Part shown: piece after piece, positions 43,362 to 52,026 of the stretch
How positions within the stretch are numbered: position 1 is the stretch's first letter
Layout: each line of letters begins with the position of its first letter
Source: Insolitispirillum peregrinum
GTDB lineage: Bacteria > Pseudomonadota > Alphaproteobacteria > Rhodospirillales > Rhodospirillaceae
DNA length: 64,000 nt
Reading direction: 5' to 3' (one strand)
Assembly (NCBI RefSeq): GCF_042665255.1
Contig: NZ_JBHTCD010000003.1
The notes under the pieces: generated by a model
The model's database searches: none
What the model was told of the DNA's origin: nothing
The model's input: the letters and a program-made list of their open reading frames with translations, nothing else
Made by a program: the position numbers and the translations under genes

Positions 43362-43834
43362 TGGCACGGGTGAGTGTGCGTCCCTGTAGCTGCAGCGAGA
43401 TTTTCGAGCATCCCGACTTTGACAGGCTTCGTCGGGAGTATGGCGAAGAAACCGCTATTGCTGGTTTGCCCGATCCGCAATCAAAACTTGAAGTCTATTT
43501 TTCTTTGGAAGGGAGCGGGACCTTTCAGGCCTATGGCGCATTCTGCGGTGCGGAACTGGTCGGCTTTGCTGCGGTAATTGTCCCGATGATGCCGCATTAC
43601 GGGGTGTGTGTGGCGGTGATGGAAAGCCTGTTTGTCGGGTGGGACTGGCGTCGATCCGGAGCCGGGATTGCCCTGATCCGGGCAGCGGAGCGACATGCCC
43701 GCACAGCGAGGGCGCCGGGGTTGCTGATCAGTGCGCCGGTGGTTGGTCCCTTGGCGGAGGTTCTGGAGCGCATGCGGGGCTATCGCGAGACCAACCGGAT
43801 TTTTCTGAAGGAGCTACCCCATGATGCTGGTTGA
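43361..43834 (+). CDS. GNAT-family N-acetyltransferase-like phage protein
   Basis: 157 residues with GNAT strands and the acetyl-CoA motif RRSGAGIALIRAAERHAR. It sits between the gp13-like gene and a beta-rich protein, where several related phages also carry a GNAT gene. Substrate unknown; may modify host or virion proteins. Confidence 0.82.
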   Translation: MARVSVRPCSCSEIFEHPDFDRLRREYGEETAIAGLPDPQSKLEVYFSLEGSGTFQAYGAFCGAELVGFAAVIVPMMPHYGVCVAVMESLFVGWDWRRSGAGIALIRAAERHARTARAPGLLISAPVVGPLAEVLERMRGYRETNRIFLKELPHDAG

Positions 43835-44273
43835 TCGTTCTGCTTCGGTCCTGTCCGCCTCGCCCGAGGCGGTGGCGCAGGTACGGCATCTGGAGCACGA
43901 GGTGCTGAAGCTGCCGCAGGTTCCGATAACCACCGAGCATACGTTACATGCCGGGCTGTACGCTCGCACTATCCGGATCCCGGCGGGCGTGCTGTTGACG
44001 GGGGCTTTGATCCGGATTCCGACGCTGCTGATTCTGGATGGCGAGGTGGTGGTTTACGCCGCCGAGGGGCCGGTTCATCTGAGTGGGCATCATGTGCTGC
44101 GTGGAGAGGTCGGGCGAAAGCAGGCATTCCTCGCCCTTGCCGATACCGCCATGACGATGGTTTTCCCCACGGCGGCAACCACCATCGAACACGCTGAAAA
44201 TGAATTCACCGATGAGGCTGAACGCCTGTGCTCGCGTCGTGAGGGTGCGGTCAATACCATGAAGGAGAGCTGA
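43821..44273 (+). CDS. Beta-rich (cupin-like) phage protein
   Basis: 150 residues. The centre (ITTEHTLHAGLYARTIRIPA, LLILDGEVVVYAAEGPVHLSG split) reads as a small jellyroll. The metal-binding His pattern of cupins is not complete. It is encoded in the internal virion block with AAGGAG before the ATG and a 14-base overlap with the GNAT gene. Probably structural. Confidence 0.68.
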   Translation: MMLVDRSASVLSASPEAVAQVRHLEHEVLKLPQVPITTEHTLHAGLYARTIRIPAGVLLTGALIRIPTLLILDGEVVVYAAEGPVHLSGHHVLRGEVGRKQAFLALADTAMTMVFPTAATTIEHAENEFTDEAERLCSRREGAVNTMKES

Positions 44274-44276
44274 GAA

Positions 44277-44903
44277 ATGTCAGGAGTGATTGGAGCCACA
44301 TCGCTGGCCATGATGGCTGCTGGAACGGTTGTGTCTGCTGCCGGGAGTATCAAGCAGGGCAATGAACAGGCAAAGCAGGCCCGCTATCAGGCTGCTGTGG
44401 CCGAGAACAATGCTGCCATTGCTGACCAGAATGCGCGTGATGCCGTCACGGCAGGCAAGGCCGAGGAACAGCGCCAGCGGGTTGCCAACAGTCAGAAGCT
44501 GGGGGAAATGCGTGCCCAGATGGGGGCGTCGGGGGTGGATGTCGGGATGGGGTCGGCTCTTGATGCCAGCGCCGATCAGGTGATGATCGGCGAGGTTGAT
44601 GGGCTGAATACACGGGATGGCTGGTTGCGAAATCAGAACAATTATCTGCAGCAGGCGAATGATTTTCGTAATGAGTCGGCCATGTACGGCGCCGCGGCCA
44701 AAAATGCCAAGTCCAATGGGACATGGGGGGCGGCAGCATCGCTGTTGTCCGGGATGGGGCAGGTGGGGAGTAGCTGGTACGATATGACACGTGTACCAGG
44801 TGCACCAAATACAGGAGGCGTTGAAACAAAAATTGCCGGAACGACGGTTAAATTTGATGAAACTCCCAAAAATCCAAATGCTTTCCGTCCATGGGGGATG
44901 TGA
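44277..44903 (+). CDS. gp14-like internal virion protein
   Basis: 208 residues: a hydrophobic Ala/Gly start (ATSLAMMAAGTVVSAAGSI), a long helical region (KQGNEQAKQARYQAAVAENN), then NSQKLGEMRAQMGASGVDVG. This is the pattern of the T7 gp14-like small internal core protein, ejected first to make a pore in the outer membrane. In active relatives two much larger core proteins follow; here none does. Confidence 0.82.
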   Translation: MSGVIGATSLAMMAAGTVVSAAGSIKQGNEQAKQARYQAAVAENNAAIADQNARDAVTAGKAEEQRQRVANSQKLGEMRAQMGASGVDVGMGSALDASADQVMIGEVDGLNTRDGWLRNQNNYLQQANDFRNESAMYGAAAKNAKSNGTWGAAASLLSGMGQVGSSWYDMTRVPGAPNTGGVETKIAGTTVKFDETPKNPNAFRPWGM

Positions 44904-44950
44904 TGATCCATCCCATTAAGGGGGACCTTCATTGCCAATGACCTGCGTGT

Positions 44951-45045
44951 TAGAGCATTTTCAAGTTGACCGTCGACGGTCAATGGCTCGGAAAATGCGG
45001 CACTAAAAGGGAAGAGCGTTTTCGCTCGGTGTGAAAACGCTCTAA
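44951..45045 (+). repeat. 95-bp element, family C, copy 2
   Basis: The same 95 bp as 33116-33210 with about ten differences. The inner palindrome is perfect here (TTGACCGTC and complement). It lies just after the gp14-like gene, at the left edge of the eroded gap. Confidence 0.85.
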
Positions 45046-45054
45046 TCACCGTGA

Positions 45055-45270
45055 TGGACACCGCAGACGATAGCCGATTTCGTGCGTGGCGTAGTTGGTG
45101 CAGACGCCGAGATCAGTATCCCCACGGAAGGCCTGCTGGAGCTGAAACAGTCTGGTGTGCTGTCCGATGCCGACCTTGCAGCGATGTGGATTGAGGCCGA
45201 CGCCCTCGGCACGCTGGCCGGGGGTGATGTGGTAGTGGATGCTGTCCACCTGCTGACCTATCTGGTCTAG
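45055..45270 (+). pseudogene. Fragment of a phage protein (likely remnant)
   Basis: An open frame of 71 codons with phage-like coding character (TIADFVRGVVGADAEISIP; GVLSDADLAAMWIEADALG) but no start codon with a ribosome binding site: the best is an internal GTG. It lies right after a repeat element. I read it as the 3' end of a lost gene, perhaps an internal virion protein. It may be a short real gene instead. Confidence 0.4.
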
Positions 45271-45597
45271 TGGTGAGGTATCCGGGTAGGGAACGCGGAT
45301 TTACCAAGTCCCGCGTAAACCATGGCCAGCCGTTTGAACTGAACTTCGCTTGGCTGCCGCTGTCCGCATGATGCAGGGTAGCTTTGCCTCCGAAGACATG
45401 TCGCAAATCGAGCGGGACAAGGATGTGTTCCTGTTGCCGTAATTGAAGTCCATGGCGGCCTTTGTGCCGTTTGGCGGGTCCGCAGTGAAGACATTGATCG
45501 GGCAATAGGGCCATGGTCGCCCAACAGATAACCGCCTATCGTTGTCGCCGGGCTGGCTGAACGGAGGCTGTGCGCTATCGACCATGCTGAGTTCTTT
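45271..45597 (+). other. Eroded gap in the phage module
   Basis: About 330 bp in which short protein-like pieces appear in shifting frames (for example HGQPFELNFAWLPLSA then a stop, and MQGSFASEDMSQIERDKDVF then a stop). No frame is open across it. This is what a decayed gene looks like. The gap is where the large internal virion proteins of T7-like phages are expected. Confidence 0.45.
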
Positions 45598-45631
45598 CAC
45601 CCGGATCGCATTTGCCTCCGGGTGTTTTTTT
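45598..45631 (+). terminator. Intrinsic terminator before the tail fibre gene
   Basis: CACCCGGA pairs with TCCGGGTG over an 11-base loop and is followed by seven T. The fibre ATG is 15 bases later, so the structural transcript would end here, leaving the fibre and lysis genes to a separate promoter or to read-through. Confidence 0.8.
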
Positions 45632-45646
45632 GGGAGACGCATCTTC

Positions 45647-48358
45647 ATGACAGTTCTGACCACCACCAGCACCGTTTCCTATCAGGGAAACGGGGCAACG
45701 AAGTCGTTTGACTTCGCATTCAAGATTCCACTGGGTGCGCTGGTGATCACCATCACCTCTGCCGATGGCGCAGAGAGCACCCCGGACGAGGGCACTTATA
45801 CCGTCACCGGCTATGGCAATGCCAACGGCGGGACCGTGACGTTTGCCTCGGCCCCGGCGGTGGGCGTGACGGTGACGCTGGCCCGGCAGGTTGACCTGTT
45901 GCAGGAAGTCGCCCTGACCACTGGCAGTGCCTTTTATGCCGAAGTGATCGAAGCCGAACTGGACCGTCTTACGATGGTTGACCAGCAACTGCGGGAAGGG
46001 CTGGCGCGGGCGGTGAAAGTTCCAGTTGGCCTCGACAGTACGCCCGAGGAGTTGCTGGACGAGCTGTTGGGTACACGGGACGCAGCAGCCCTGTCTGCGG
46101 CAGCGGCAGCAGCCTCGGCAGCGACGGCAGGGAGTGTTGCCGAGGCCGCCTCGACCGTTGCAGGAGGGATCGCCGGGGTTTCTGTTGCCTGGTGGGGGGC
46201 CATCCCGGACGGGGTGGAACTGTCAACGGCGGTGATGACCGCTGGCAGTGCGGTGCTGACTGTCACCGGGGCGGCCTTCACGGTGGGCGATGTCGGCAAA
46301 CTGGTGGTGGTGAGCGGCGCTGGTGCCAATGGGGCACCGCTGTACAGCACCATTGCCGCCCGTAGCTCAGCCACAGTTGTTACTCTGGCAGCGGTGGCCA
46401 GTACCAGTGTCAGCGGTGCCCAGATTGTTTATGGCACCGACCAGCGCGCTGCGATGCAGGCAGCGTTTACCGCGACCAAGGGAGGCACGGTTTTTATTCC
46501 GGCGGGCATCTACATGTTGTCGGCGTCGATTGTCCTGCCGTTCGCCAGCGCCACATCCGGTTCGCAGGTGGTCGTCTCGCGGGTGCTGGGCGCAGGGATG
46601 AGCCTCACCAGCCTGGTAACGGCGGGGGATTTTTATGCACTGACCTATTCCAGCGGCGCGACCTATACCGAGCTGGGCGAGCTGGCATGGTTGCGCATTC
46701 AGTCCGAATACGGGGTGAAAATCGGCGACCGTACCGCCCTGACCTCGGACACTGGCGGCGGCGGTGCCTACAAGCAACGCTGGTGGTGTCACCACGTCGA
46801 ATTCCGCTCGCACAGGGCGGCCAGCGGAATCGGCATTGATGCCGCCAAGTTGTTCAAGTTTGCCATCACCAACTGTCACTTCAGCGGCATCGGCACCGGC
46901 ATCCTGCTGGCGGGCTGTGATAACGGCCTGGTCGAAAACAATTCCATCCGGGGATCGCGCCTGTACGGGATTTATGAGCGCAGCGCCCAGACGTTTGGTT
47001 CGCAGACAATCATCCGGGGCAACGAGATCCTCGGGAATACGGGCACCAGCACGGTTTATATCAAGTCGAACAGTCGGCATGTGTCGATTATCGACAACTA
47101 TCTTGAGTGCGATTACCACGCCGTCACCATCGACCTGACCGATATCGACGCTCCGGCGTGGTTTGGGGCGAACATTGCGCAGGGGCCGTACACCATTGTC
47201 GTGCGGGATAACCGCATCGAGGGCGGCAACAACGCCTCGGTCGCTCAGTACCGCGTCAATCGGGATCAAGCCTATGCTGTAACCATTGATGACCGTTGGC
47301 AGGGCGGTGCCAACTGGGGGGGGGGCCTGTGGGTCGATGATTCCGGCGTGGTCGTTGATACCATCAAGCCGGCGCGCAATGGCGTTTCGAGCTTTGACCT
47401 TCGCCTCGGCGAAAGTGGCCGGTGCTTTGGCGAGCTGTGGGCCAATTTCCGCACCACCACCCGGCAGCAGGTGATCAACGGGCGGCTGGTCATGCCCGCC
47501 ACCGATACGCGCGCCCCCCACACGGCGATTGATGCCAACTTTGCCTTGCGCGTGCGGGGGCAACGTTGGGTGCTGCCTGCGGGCTGGTCGTCGTCTGCCC
47601 CGGCCCGGCTGTTTTGGCAGGGTACTGGAGCCGACAAGCTGTTGACCGCCGGACGGCAGTACAAAATGAGCCTGCTGGCTCGCACCACCTATGCTTCGGG
47701 CGGGGATGTGCTGGTGGCAGGCTATGGCTCCAACGGGTCGATCCTCAATACCAGTTCGTTCACCCTCAGCAATGATTTCAAGCGGTTCGAGTTCTATTTT
47801 ACCCCGTGGGTGGTGTCGGGGCCGTTCATCTCTCTGGGGGCCAGTACCTCGCTGGGCGATATCGAGGTTGCCGATATCTCCATTGAACAGCCGGTGGTCA
47901 GCGGTACTCCAGCGTTTTCCGCACGGGTCAACACCACTGCAGGTGGTGTAACTGGGGCAGGGGGTGCCTATACGGTGCTCCCGGAGACGGTCAACCATAA
48001 TCCCGGCGGCTATTACAATCCCTCAACCGGCATCTTCACCGCCCCGGCCACGGGGCGTTACTGGCTGTCGGCAGCAGTGCGTCTGGGGGGCGTTACCAGC
48101 GCTCACACTGTGGGTCTTTTGCAAATTACGACCAGCAACCGCAGCTACCAGATTGAGTTCAACCCCTATGCCGGGCTGACCTCTGACGGGCGGTACAGCA
48201 CCGGCCTGTCCGTCGAAGCTGATATGGACGCGGGTGATACCGCATCGATGCAGATAGCGGTTTTCAACGGCACCGCTGTGGTGTCGGTGGTCGGTGGCAA
48301 CAATTACCAGAGCCGGTTTCAGGGCCGTCTGGTCGAAATCGGAGGGGCAACATGGTGA
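45647..48358 (+). CDS. Phage tail fibre/tailspike with beta-helix
   Basis: 903 residues. The N-terminal 110 residues (TTTSTVSYQGNGATKSFDFA, ARQVDLLQEVALTTGSAFYA) are the particle-binding domain of podovirus fibres. A helical Ala-rich linker follows, then a pectate-lyase-type beta-helix (about 270-560; RAAMQAAFTATKGGTVFIPAG, NCHFSGIGTGILLAGC), which often degrades polysaccharide, and a C-terminal C1q/TNF-like head (about 770-903). It would set host range. Uninterrupted. GGGAG lies ten bases before the ATG. Confidence 0.88.
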   Translation: MTVLTTTSTVSYQGNGATKSFDFAFKIPLGALVITITSADGAESTPDEGTYTVTGYGNANGGTVTFASAPAVGVTVTLARQVDLLQEVALTTGSAFYAEVIEAELDRLTMVDQQLREGLARAVKVPVGLDSTPEELLDELLGTRDAAALSAAAAAASAATAGSVAEAASTVAGGIAGVSVAWWGAIPDGVELSTAVMTAGSAVLTVTGAAFTVGDVGKLVVVSGAGANGAPLYSTIAARSSATVVTLAAVASTSVSGAQIVYGTDQRAAMQAAFTATKGGTVFIPAGIYMLSASIVLPFASATSGSQVVVSRVLGAGMSLTSLVTAGDFYALTYSSGATYTELGELAWLRIQSEYGVKIGDRTALTSDTGGGGAYKQRWWCHHVEFRSHRAASGIGIDAAKLFKFAITNCHFSGIGTGILLAGCDNGLVENNSIRGSRLYGIYERSAQTFGSQTIIRGNEILGNTGTSTVYIKSNSRHVSIIDNYLECDYHAVTIDLTDIDAPAWFGANIAQGPYTIVVRDNRIEGGNNASVAQYRVNRDQAYAVTIDDRWQGGANWGGGLWVDDSGVVVDTIKPARNGVSSFDLRLGESGRCFGELWANFRTTTRQQVINGRLVMPATDTRAPHTAIDANFALRVRGQRWVLPAGWSSSAPARLFWQGTGADKLLTAGRQYKMSLLARTTYASGGDVLVAGYGSNGSILNTSSFTLSNDFKRFEFYFTPWVVSGPFISLGASTSLGDIEVADISIEQPVVSGTPAFSARVNTTAGGVTGAGGAYTVLPETVNHNPGGYYNPSTGIFTAPATGRYWLSAAVRLGGVTSAHTVGLLQITTSNRSYQIEFNPYAGLTSDGRYSTGLSVEADMDAGDTASMQIAVFNGTAVVSVVGGNNYQSRFQGRLVEIGGATW

Positions 48359-48561
48359 CTATGACCGACGACCAGCGGGCGGTACTGGCCCATGTGGTGA
48401 CTGATCCTGATGGCTGGCTGGCCCATGCCGTTGATGCCTTGGGCGAAGCCGAAGCACAGTCCGCCCTTGAGGCGAAGGTATCGCGCTGGCAGGCCAGTTA
48501 TCTGGCTGCGCTGGCCGATGAAGGGGGAGCCTATCGCCCCCGTGCGGAGCGCGAAGAATGA
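48352..48561 (+). CDS. Small phage protein after the fibre gene
   Basis: 69 residues, helical and acidic (DDQRAVLAHVVTDPDGWLAH; EAEAQSALEAKVSRWQASY). The start overlaps the fibre stop with GGAGG six bases upstream. The DPDGWLAHA...KVSRWQ pattern recurs in small proteins beside podovirus fibres; role unknown. Confidence 0.7.
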   Translation: MVTMTDDQRAVLAHVVTDPDGWLAHAVDALGEAEAQSALEAKVSRWQASYLAALADEGGAYRPRAEREE

Positions 48562-48758
48562 AGGGGGAAATCGTGAGCGCGAAAGGTTTGGACGGGGCCG
48601 CCGTGGCAACGGCGGTTTCGGCTCCGGCATGGGCGCCGGGGCTTGATGCGATCAACGGCTGGCTGACGTTTATCAGTCTGCTGGCCGGGCTGGTGTTTCT
48701 GGCGTGGCGCTGGCGACGGTTGTCGCGGCTGACACCCGATTTGAAAGAGGAAGCGTGA
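48558..48758 (+). CDS. Small membrane phage protein, possible holin
   Basis: 66 residues with one clear transmembrane helix (about 34-50; GWLTFISLLAGLVFLAWRW) and a charged C-terminus. Position before the lysozyme suggests a lysis role, holin or spanin-like. ATGA and TGATG overlaps tie it to both neighbours. Confidence 0.62.
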   Translation: MKGEIVSAKGLDGAAVATAVSAPAWAPGLDAINGWLTFISLLAGLVFLAWRWRRLSRLTPDLKEEA

Positions 48759-49168
48759 TGAATCTGGACCTGTTGAAAAAAGAACTTGTGCGCGATGAAG
48801 GCGAGCGGCTCAAGCCCTACCGCTGCACGGCGGGCAAGCTGACCATCGGTGTCGGTCGCAATCTGGATGATGTCGGCCTGTCGGCGGATGAATCCGCCTA
48901 TCTGCTGAGCAACGACATCGCCCGCGTGATGGCTGAACTGGACAAGGCTTTGCCGTGGTGGCGGGGGCTGTCCGAAGTCCGGCAACGGGCGCTTGCCAAC
49001 ATGGCCTTTAACCTCGGGGTGCCGCGCCTGAAGGGCTTTGCCCGCATGCTGGCCGCCTTGCAGGCCGGGCAGTGGGATGAGGCGGCGACGCAGGCTTTGG
49101 CCAGCAAGTGGGCGGTGCAGGTGGGCGACCGTGCGAAGCGCATTGCCACCATGATCAAGGAAGGGTGA
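48758..49168 (+). CDS. Phage lysozyme (GH24 endolysin)
   Basis: 136 residues. The active site reads RDEGERLKPYRCTAGKLTIG: catalytic Glu, a Cys in place of T4 Asp20 as in many lambdoid-type endolysins, and Thr. It cleaves the glycan backbone of peptidoglycan. No signal-anchor, so it depends on a holin. Complete. Confidence 0.93.
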   Translation: MNLDLLKKELVRDEGERLKPYRCTAGKLTIGVGRNLDDVGLSADESAYLLSNDIARVMAELDKALPWWRGLSEVRQRALANMAFNLGVPRLKGFARMLAALQAGQWDEAATQALASKWAVQVGDRAKRIATMIKEG

Positions 49169-49173
49169 AACAC

Positions 49174-49353
49174 ATGAACAAGGCGCTGTTGAAAGATTAC
49201 CTGATCGCCCGCCTGAAGGAGCGGTCCACGTGGGTCGGCCTGATTGGCCTGCTGTCGGTGATGGGCGTGGCCCTGTCGCCGGAACAGGCCGAAGCGATTG
49301 CCACTGCCGGGGTTGCTGTTGCCGGTGTGCTGGGGGTGGTCACGCGGGGGTGA
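49174..49353 (+). CDS. Small membrane phage protein (holin-like)
   Basis: 59 residues: a basic N-terminus (MNKALLKDYLIARLKERSTW) followed by two hydrophobic segments around a SPEQAEAIATAG turn. Short proteins with the same STWVGLIGL...SPEQAEAIATAG pattern are found next to endolysins in many phages. Last gene of the module; its stop is five bases from the convergent mltG stop. Confidence 0.75.
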   Translation: MNKALLKDYLIARLKERSTWVGLIGLLSVMGVALSPEQAEAIATAGVAVAGVLGVVTRG

Positions 49354-49358
49354 TGCCG

Positions 49359-50345
49359 TTATCGCTGCAGCTTTTTCCATGCGGCGACATTTTTGTTGTG
49401 CTCTGCCAGAGTGCTGGCAAAAGCGTGGCCGCCGGTTCCGTCAGCAACAAAATACAGGTCTTTTGTGCTGGCCGGGTGAAGAACGGCGGCCAGACTGGCA
49501 AGGCCGGGGTTGGCAATCGGTGACGCTGGCAGACCGGAACGGGTATAGGTGTTCCACGGATGATCCGTCTCGAGGTCAGAGCGCAACAGGGGCCGGCCCA
49601 GTGTCCCGGTTTCCGGGGTCAGGCCATAAATGACCGTCGGGTCAGACTGTAACGGCATGCCAAGACGCAGACGGTTGATGAAGACTGATGCCACACGGGG
49701 CCGTTCGGCAGGCAGTCCGGTTTCCTTTTCAACGACTGATGCCAGAATGATGGCCTGCTCCTTGTTTTTGAGCGGCAAGTCAGGGCCTCTTTGCGCCCAC
49801 AGGTCACTGACTGCCTTGTCCATCGCGGCCTGCATCCGGCGCACGGCGTCGTCCCGCTGGTCACCGCGCAGGAAGGCATAGGTTTCCGGCAGGAGGGTTC
49901 CTGTGGCGGGCTTGAGGGACAAGGCGCCATCCAGTTCCGGCATGGACGAGATCAGACGCAGGACTTCCGGTGACGTCAGGCCCTCGGGCACCGTCAGCGG
50001 ATAGTGCACCCGGTTCCTGCCGGTACGGAAAATGTCGGTGATCTCCGCCATGCTGCTGCCTGCGGGAATGTCATATTCCCCGGCTTGCAGGGATGCTCCC
50101 TGCCTGGCGGCGGTGACCATCATCAGAAAGACATAACCATCAATCTGGCTGGGCAGAACGCCCCGTTGAGACAGGATCTGGCTGATCCGGTTCAGGCCAA
50201 CGCCACGCGGGATCTCAACTCTGACCTGTGTGGCGCTGACCGGGGCCTGATAGCGCTCTTTGGCCCAGATCCATGCCGCTCCCAGGCTCAGGCTTGTCGT
50301 TAATATCAGCGACATCAGGCCAATCAGCAGGCGTTTGAGCAGCAT
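49359..50345 (-). CDS. mltG: Endolytic murein transglycosylase MltG
   Basis: 328 residues. One N-terminal transmembrane helix (about 6-25), a LysM-like domain (about 45-110; RVEIPRGVGLNRISQIL) and the YceG catalytic domain with the catalytic Glu in ILASVVEKETGLP (about 205) and QSDPTVIYGL. It cuts nascent peptidoglycan and sets glycan length. GGAG precedes the ATG. It follows fabF as in many proteobacteria. Confidence 0.95.
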   Translation of the reverse strand: MLLKRLLIGLMSLILTTSLSLGAAWIWAKERYQAPVSATQVRVEIPRGVGLNRISQILSQRGVLPSQIDGYVFLMMVTAARQGASLQAGEYDIPAGSSMAEITDIFRTGRNRVHYPLTVPEGLTSPEVLRLISSMPELDGALSLKPATGTLLPETYAFLRGDQRDDAVRRMQAAMDKAVSDLWAQRGPDLPLKNKEQAIILASVVEKETGLPAERPRVASVFINRLRLGMPLQSDPTVIYGLTPETGTLGRPLLRSDLETDHPWNTYTRSGLPASPIANPGLASLAAVLHPASTKDLYFVADGTGGHAFASTLAEHNKNVAAWKKLQR

Positions 50346-50361
50346 GGTCTTTCTTCTCCAT

Positions 50362-50403
50362 AAACAAAAACCTCCTGCCCGCACAAGCGACGGAACAGGA
50401 GGT
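50362..50403 (-). terminator. Intrinsic terminator between fabF and mltG
   Basis: On the minus strand CCTCCTG pairs with CAGGAGG over an 18-base loop and is followed by TTTTTGTTT. It probably lowers read-through from the fab operon into mltG. Confidence 0.62.
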
Positions 50404-50432
50404 CTTGTTGTCTGATCCGGTGCGACCCGGAC

Positions 50433-51692
50433 TTACACCTTACCGAACACCAGCGAGGCATTGGTGCCACCAAAGCCGAACGAGTTCGACAGGGCGTAAG
50501 ACACCTGCCGTTCCTTGGCCTTCAGCGGGACCAGATCAATGTCGCAGTTGTCGGACGGATTTTCCAGATTCAGGGTCGGCGGAACGATACCGTTCCCCAG
50601 CGCCAGAACCGAGAAGATCGCTTCGACAGCGCCAGCGGCACCCAGCAGGTGGCCGATCGACGACTTGGTCGAAGACATCGACAGCTTGTAGGCATGATCG
50701 CCGAACAGGCGCTTGACCGCACCGAGTTCGATTTCATCGCCCAGCGGGGTCGAGGTTCCGTGCGCATTGACGTAGTCAATCGCTTCAACCGGCAGTTTGG
50801 CGTCCTTCAGGGCGTTACGCATGGCACGGAAGCCACCGTTGCCGTCTTCGGCCGGAGCGGTGATGTGATAGGCATCACCGGACATGCCATAGCCGAGCAC
50901 TTCGGCATAAATCTTGGCACCGCGAGCCTTGGCGTGCTCGTATTCTTCCAGCACCACCACACCGGCACCTTCGCCCATCACAAAGCCGTCGCGGCCCTTG
51001 TCCCACGGACGCGACCCACGGGTCGGTTCGTCGTTATAGCCGGTGGACAGCGCGCGGGCGGCGGCAAAACCGGCCAGCCCCAGACGGCAGACGGCGGCTT
51101 CGGCGCCACCGGCAACCATCACGTCGGCGTCGCCGTACTTGATGATCCGGCTGGCGTCACCGATGGCATGGGCCCCGGTGGAGCAGGCAGTCACCACGGC
51201 GTGGTTCGGGCCCTTGAAGCCATAGCGGATCGACACATGGCCCGAGACCAGGTTGATCAGAGAGCTGGGAATGAAAAACGGGCTGATCTTGCGCGGGCCA
51301 CCAGCGGTCATGGTGCGTTCGGCCTGGGCAATGTTGGGCAGACCGCCGATCCCCGAGCCGATGATTACACCGGTACGCTCAAGATCGTCTTCGTCGGTCG
51401 GCTTCCAGCCGGAGTCCTCGATGGCCTCGATCGCGGCGGCCAGACCATAGACGATGAAATCGTCCATGCGGCGGCGATCCTTGGCCGGGACCAAGGAATC
51501 AACGTCGAAACGGTAGGGATGACCTTCTTCCACCGGAATCTGCCCGGCGATGCGTGCCGGCAGGTCTTCGGTTTCAAAGCGGTCAATGGCGCGGATGCCC
51601 GAAACGCCATCAAGGAGCTGCTTCCAGGTACCCTGGACGCCCATTCCAAGCGGGGTCAGAGCCCCAACGCCAGTGACGACCACACGCCTCAT
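50433..51692 (-). CDS. fabF: 3-oxoacyl-ACP synthase II
   Basis: 419 residues. Catalytic triad of KAS II: Cys in VTACSTGAHA (about 168), His in NAHGTSTPLGD (about 308) and His in KSSIGHLLGAAG (about 345). It elongates acyl-ACP with malonyl-ACP. It follows acpP by 330 bp, longer than usual. Confidence 0.97.
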   Translation of the reverse strand: MRRVVVTGVGALTPLGMGVQGTWKQLLDGVSGIRAIDRFETEDLPARIAGQIPVEEGHPYRFDVDSLVPAKDRRRMDDFIVYGLAAAIEAIEDSGWKPTDEDDLERTGVIIGSGIGGLPNIAQAERTMTAGGPRKISPFFIPSSLINLVSGHVSIRYGFKGPNHAVVTACSTGAHAIGDASRIIKYGDADVMVAGGAEAAVCRLGLAGFAAARALSTGYNDEPTRGSRPWDKGRDGFVMGEGAGVVVLEEYEHAKARGAKIYAEVLGYGMSGDAYHITAPAEDGNGGFRAMRNALKDAKLPVEAIDYVNAHGTSTPLGDEIELGAVKRLFGDHAYKLSMSSTKSSIGHLLGAAGAVEAIFSVLALGNGIVPPTLNLENPSDNCDIDLVPLKAKERQVSYALSNSFGFGGTNASLVFGKV

Positions 51693-52026
51693 GTTATGCT
51701 TCCCGAAACTGTTATCGAGTCAGAGTAAAAGGACAGAGCCGCTTGTCGGCCTTCGCCCGGCCCGGGCAGCCAGTTCGCCGGAACCATGGTGTCACTGTAG
51801 GCGATGTGCCATGGCGATGCCAATGTTTCCGATGAACGAACGGCGCGTCTCACCCGTTCGCTTTTATCAGGAAAAGCGCAAGAGCAGGACACGCGAACGG
51901 TCTGTCAATCGATGTAGGGTGAATGCCAGCGGACATGTCCATGGCACGAGAAAGGTGCCACTCTCACCGTTACCGGTGCCCGGATGAGCCGGGGCACAGG
52001 CACGGGAGGCGGCACCTGCCTCAGAC
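51693..52026 (-). other. acpP-fabF intergenic region
   Basis: About 330 bp without a supportable gene on either strand. A GC-rich hairpin (GTGCCCCGG/CCGGGCAC region, about 51976-51998 on the minus strand) lies shortly after acpP but lacks a T tract. Such a gap often holds a separate promoter or an mRNA processing site; none is clearly visible. Confidence 0.4.

Noticed and set aside
45055..49353. Diversity-generating retroelement, as in phage BPP-1 to which the module is related
   Set aside because: No reverse transcriptase frame, no template/variable repeat pair and no Mtd-like protein. The fibre C-terminus is C1q-like and not a C-type lectin.
32400..49420. Attachment-site repeats at the borders of the phage module
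   Set aside because: I compared the sequence near both borders and saw no shared word long enough; the only direct repeats are internal 95-bp and 63-bp elements.
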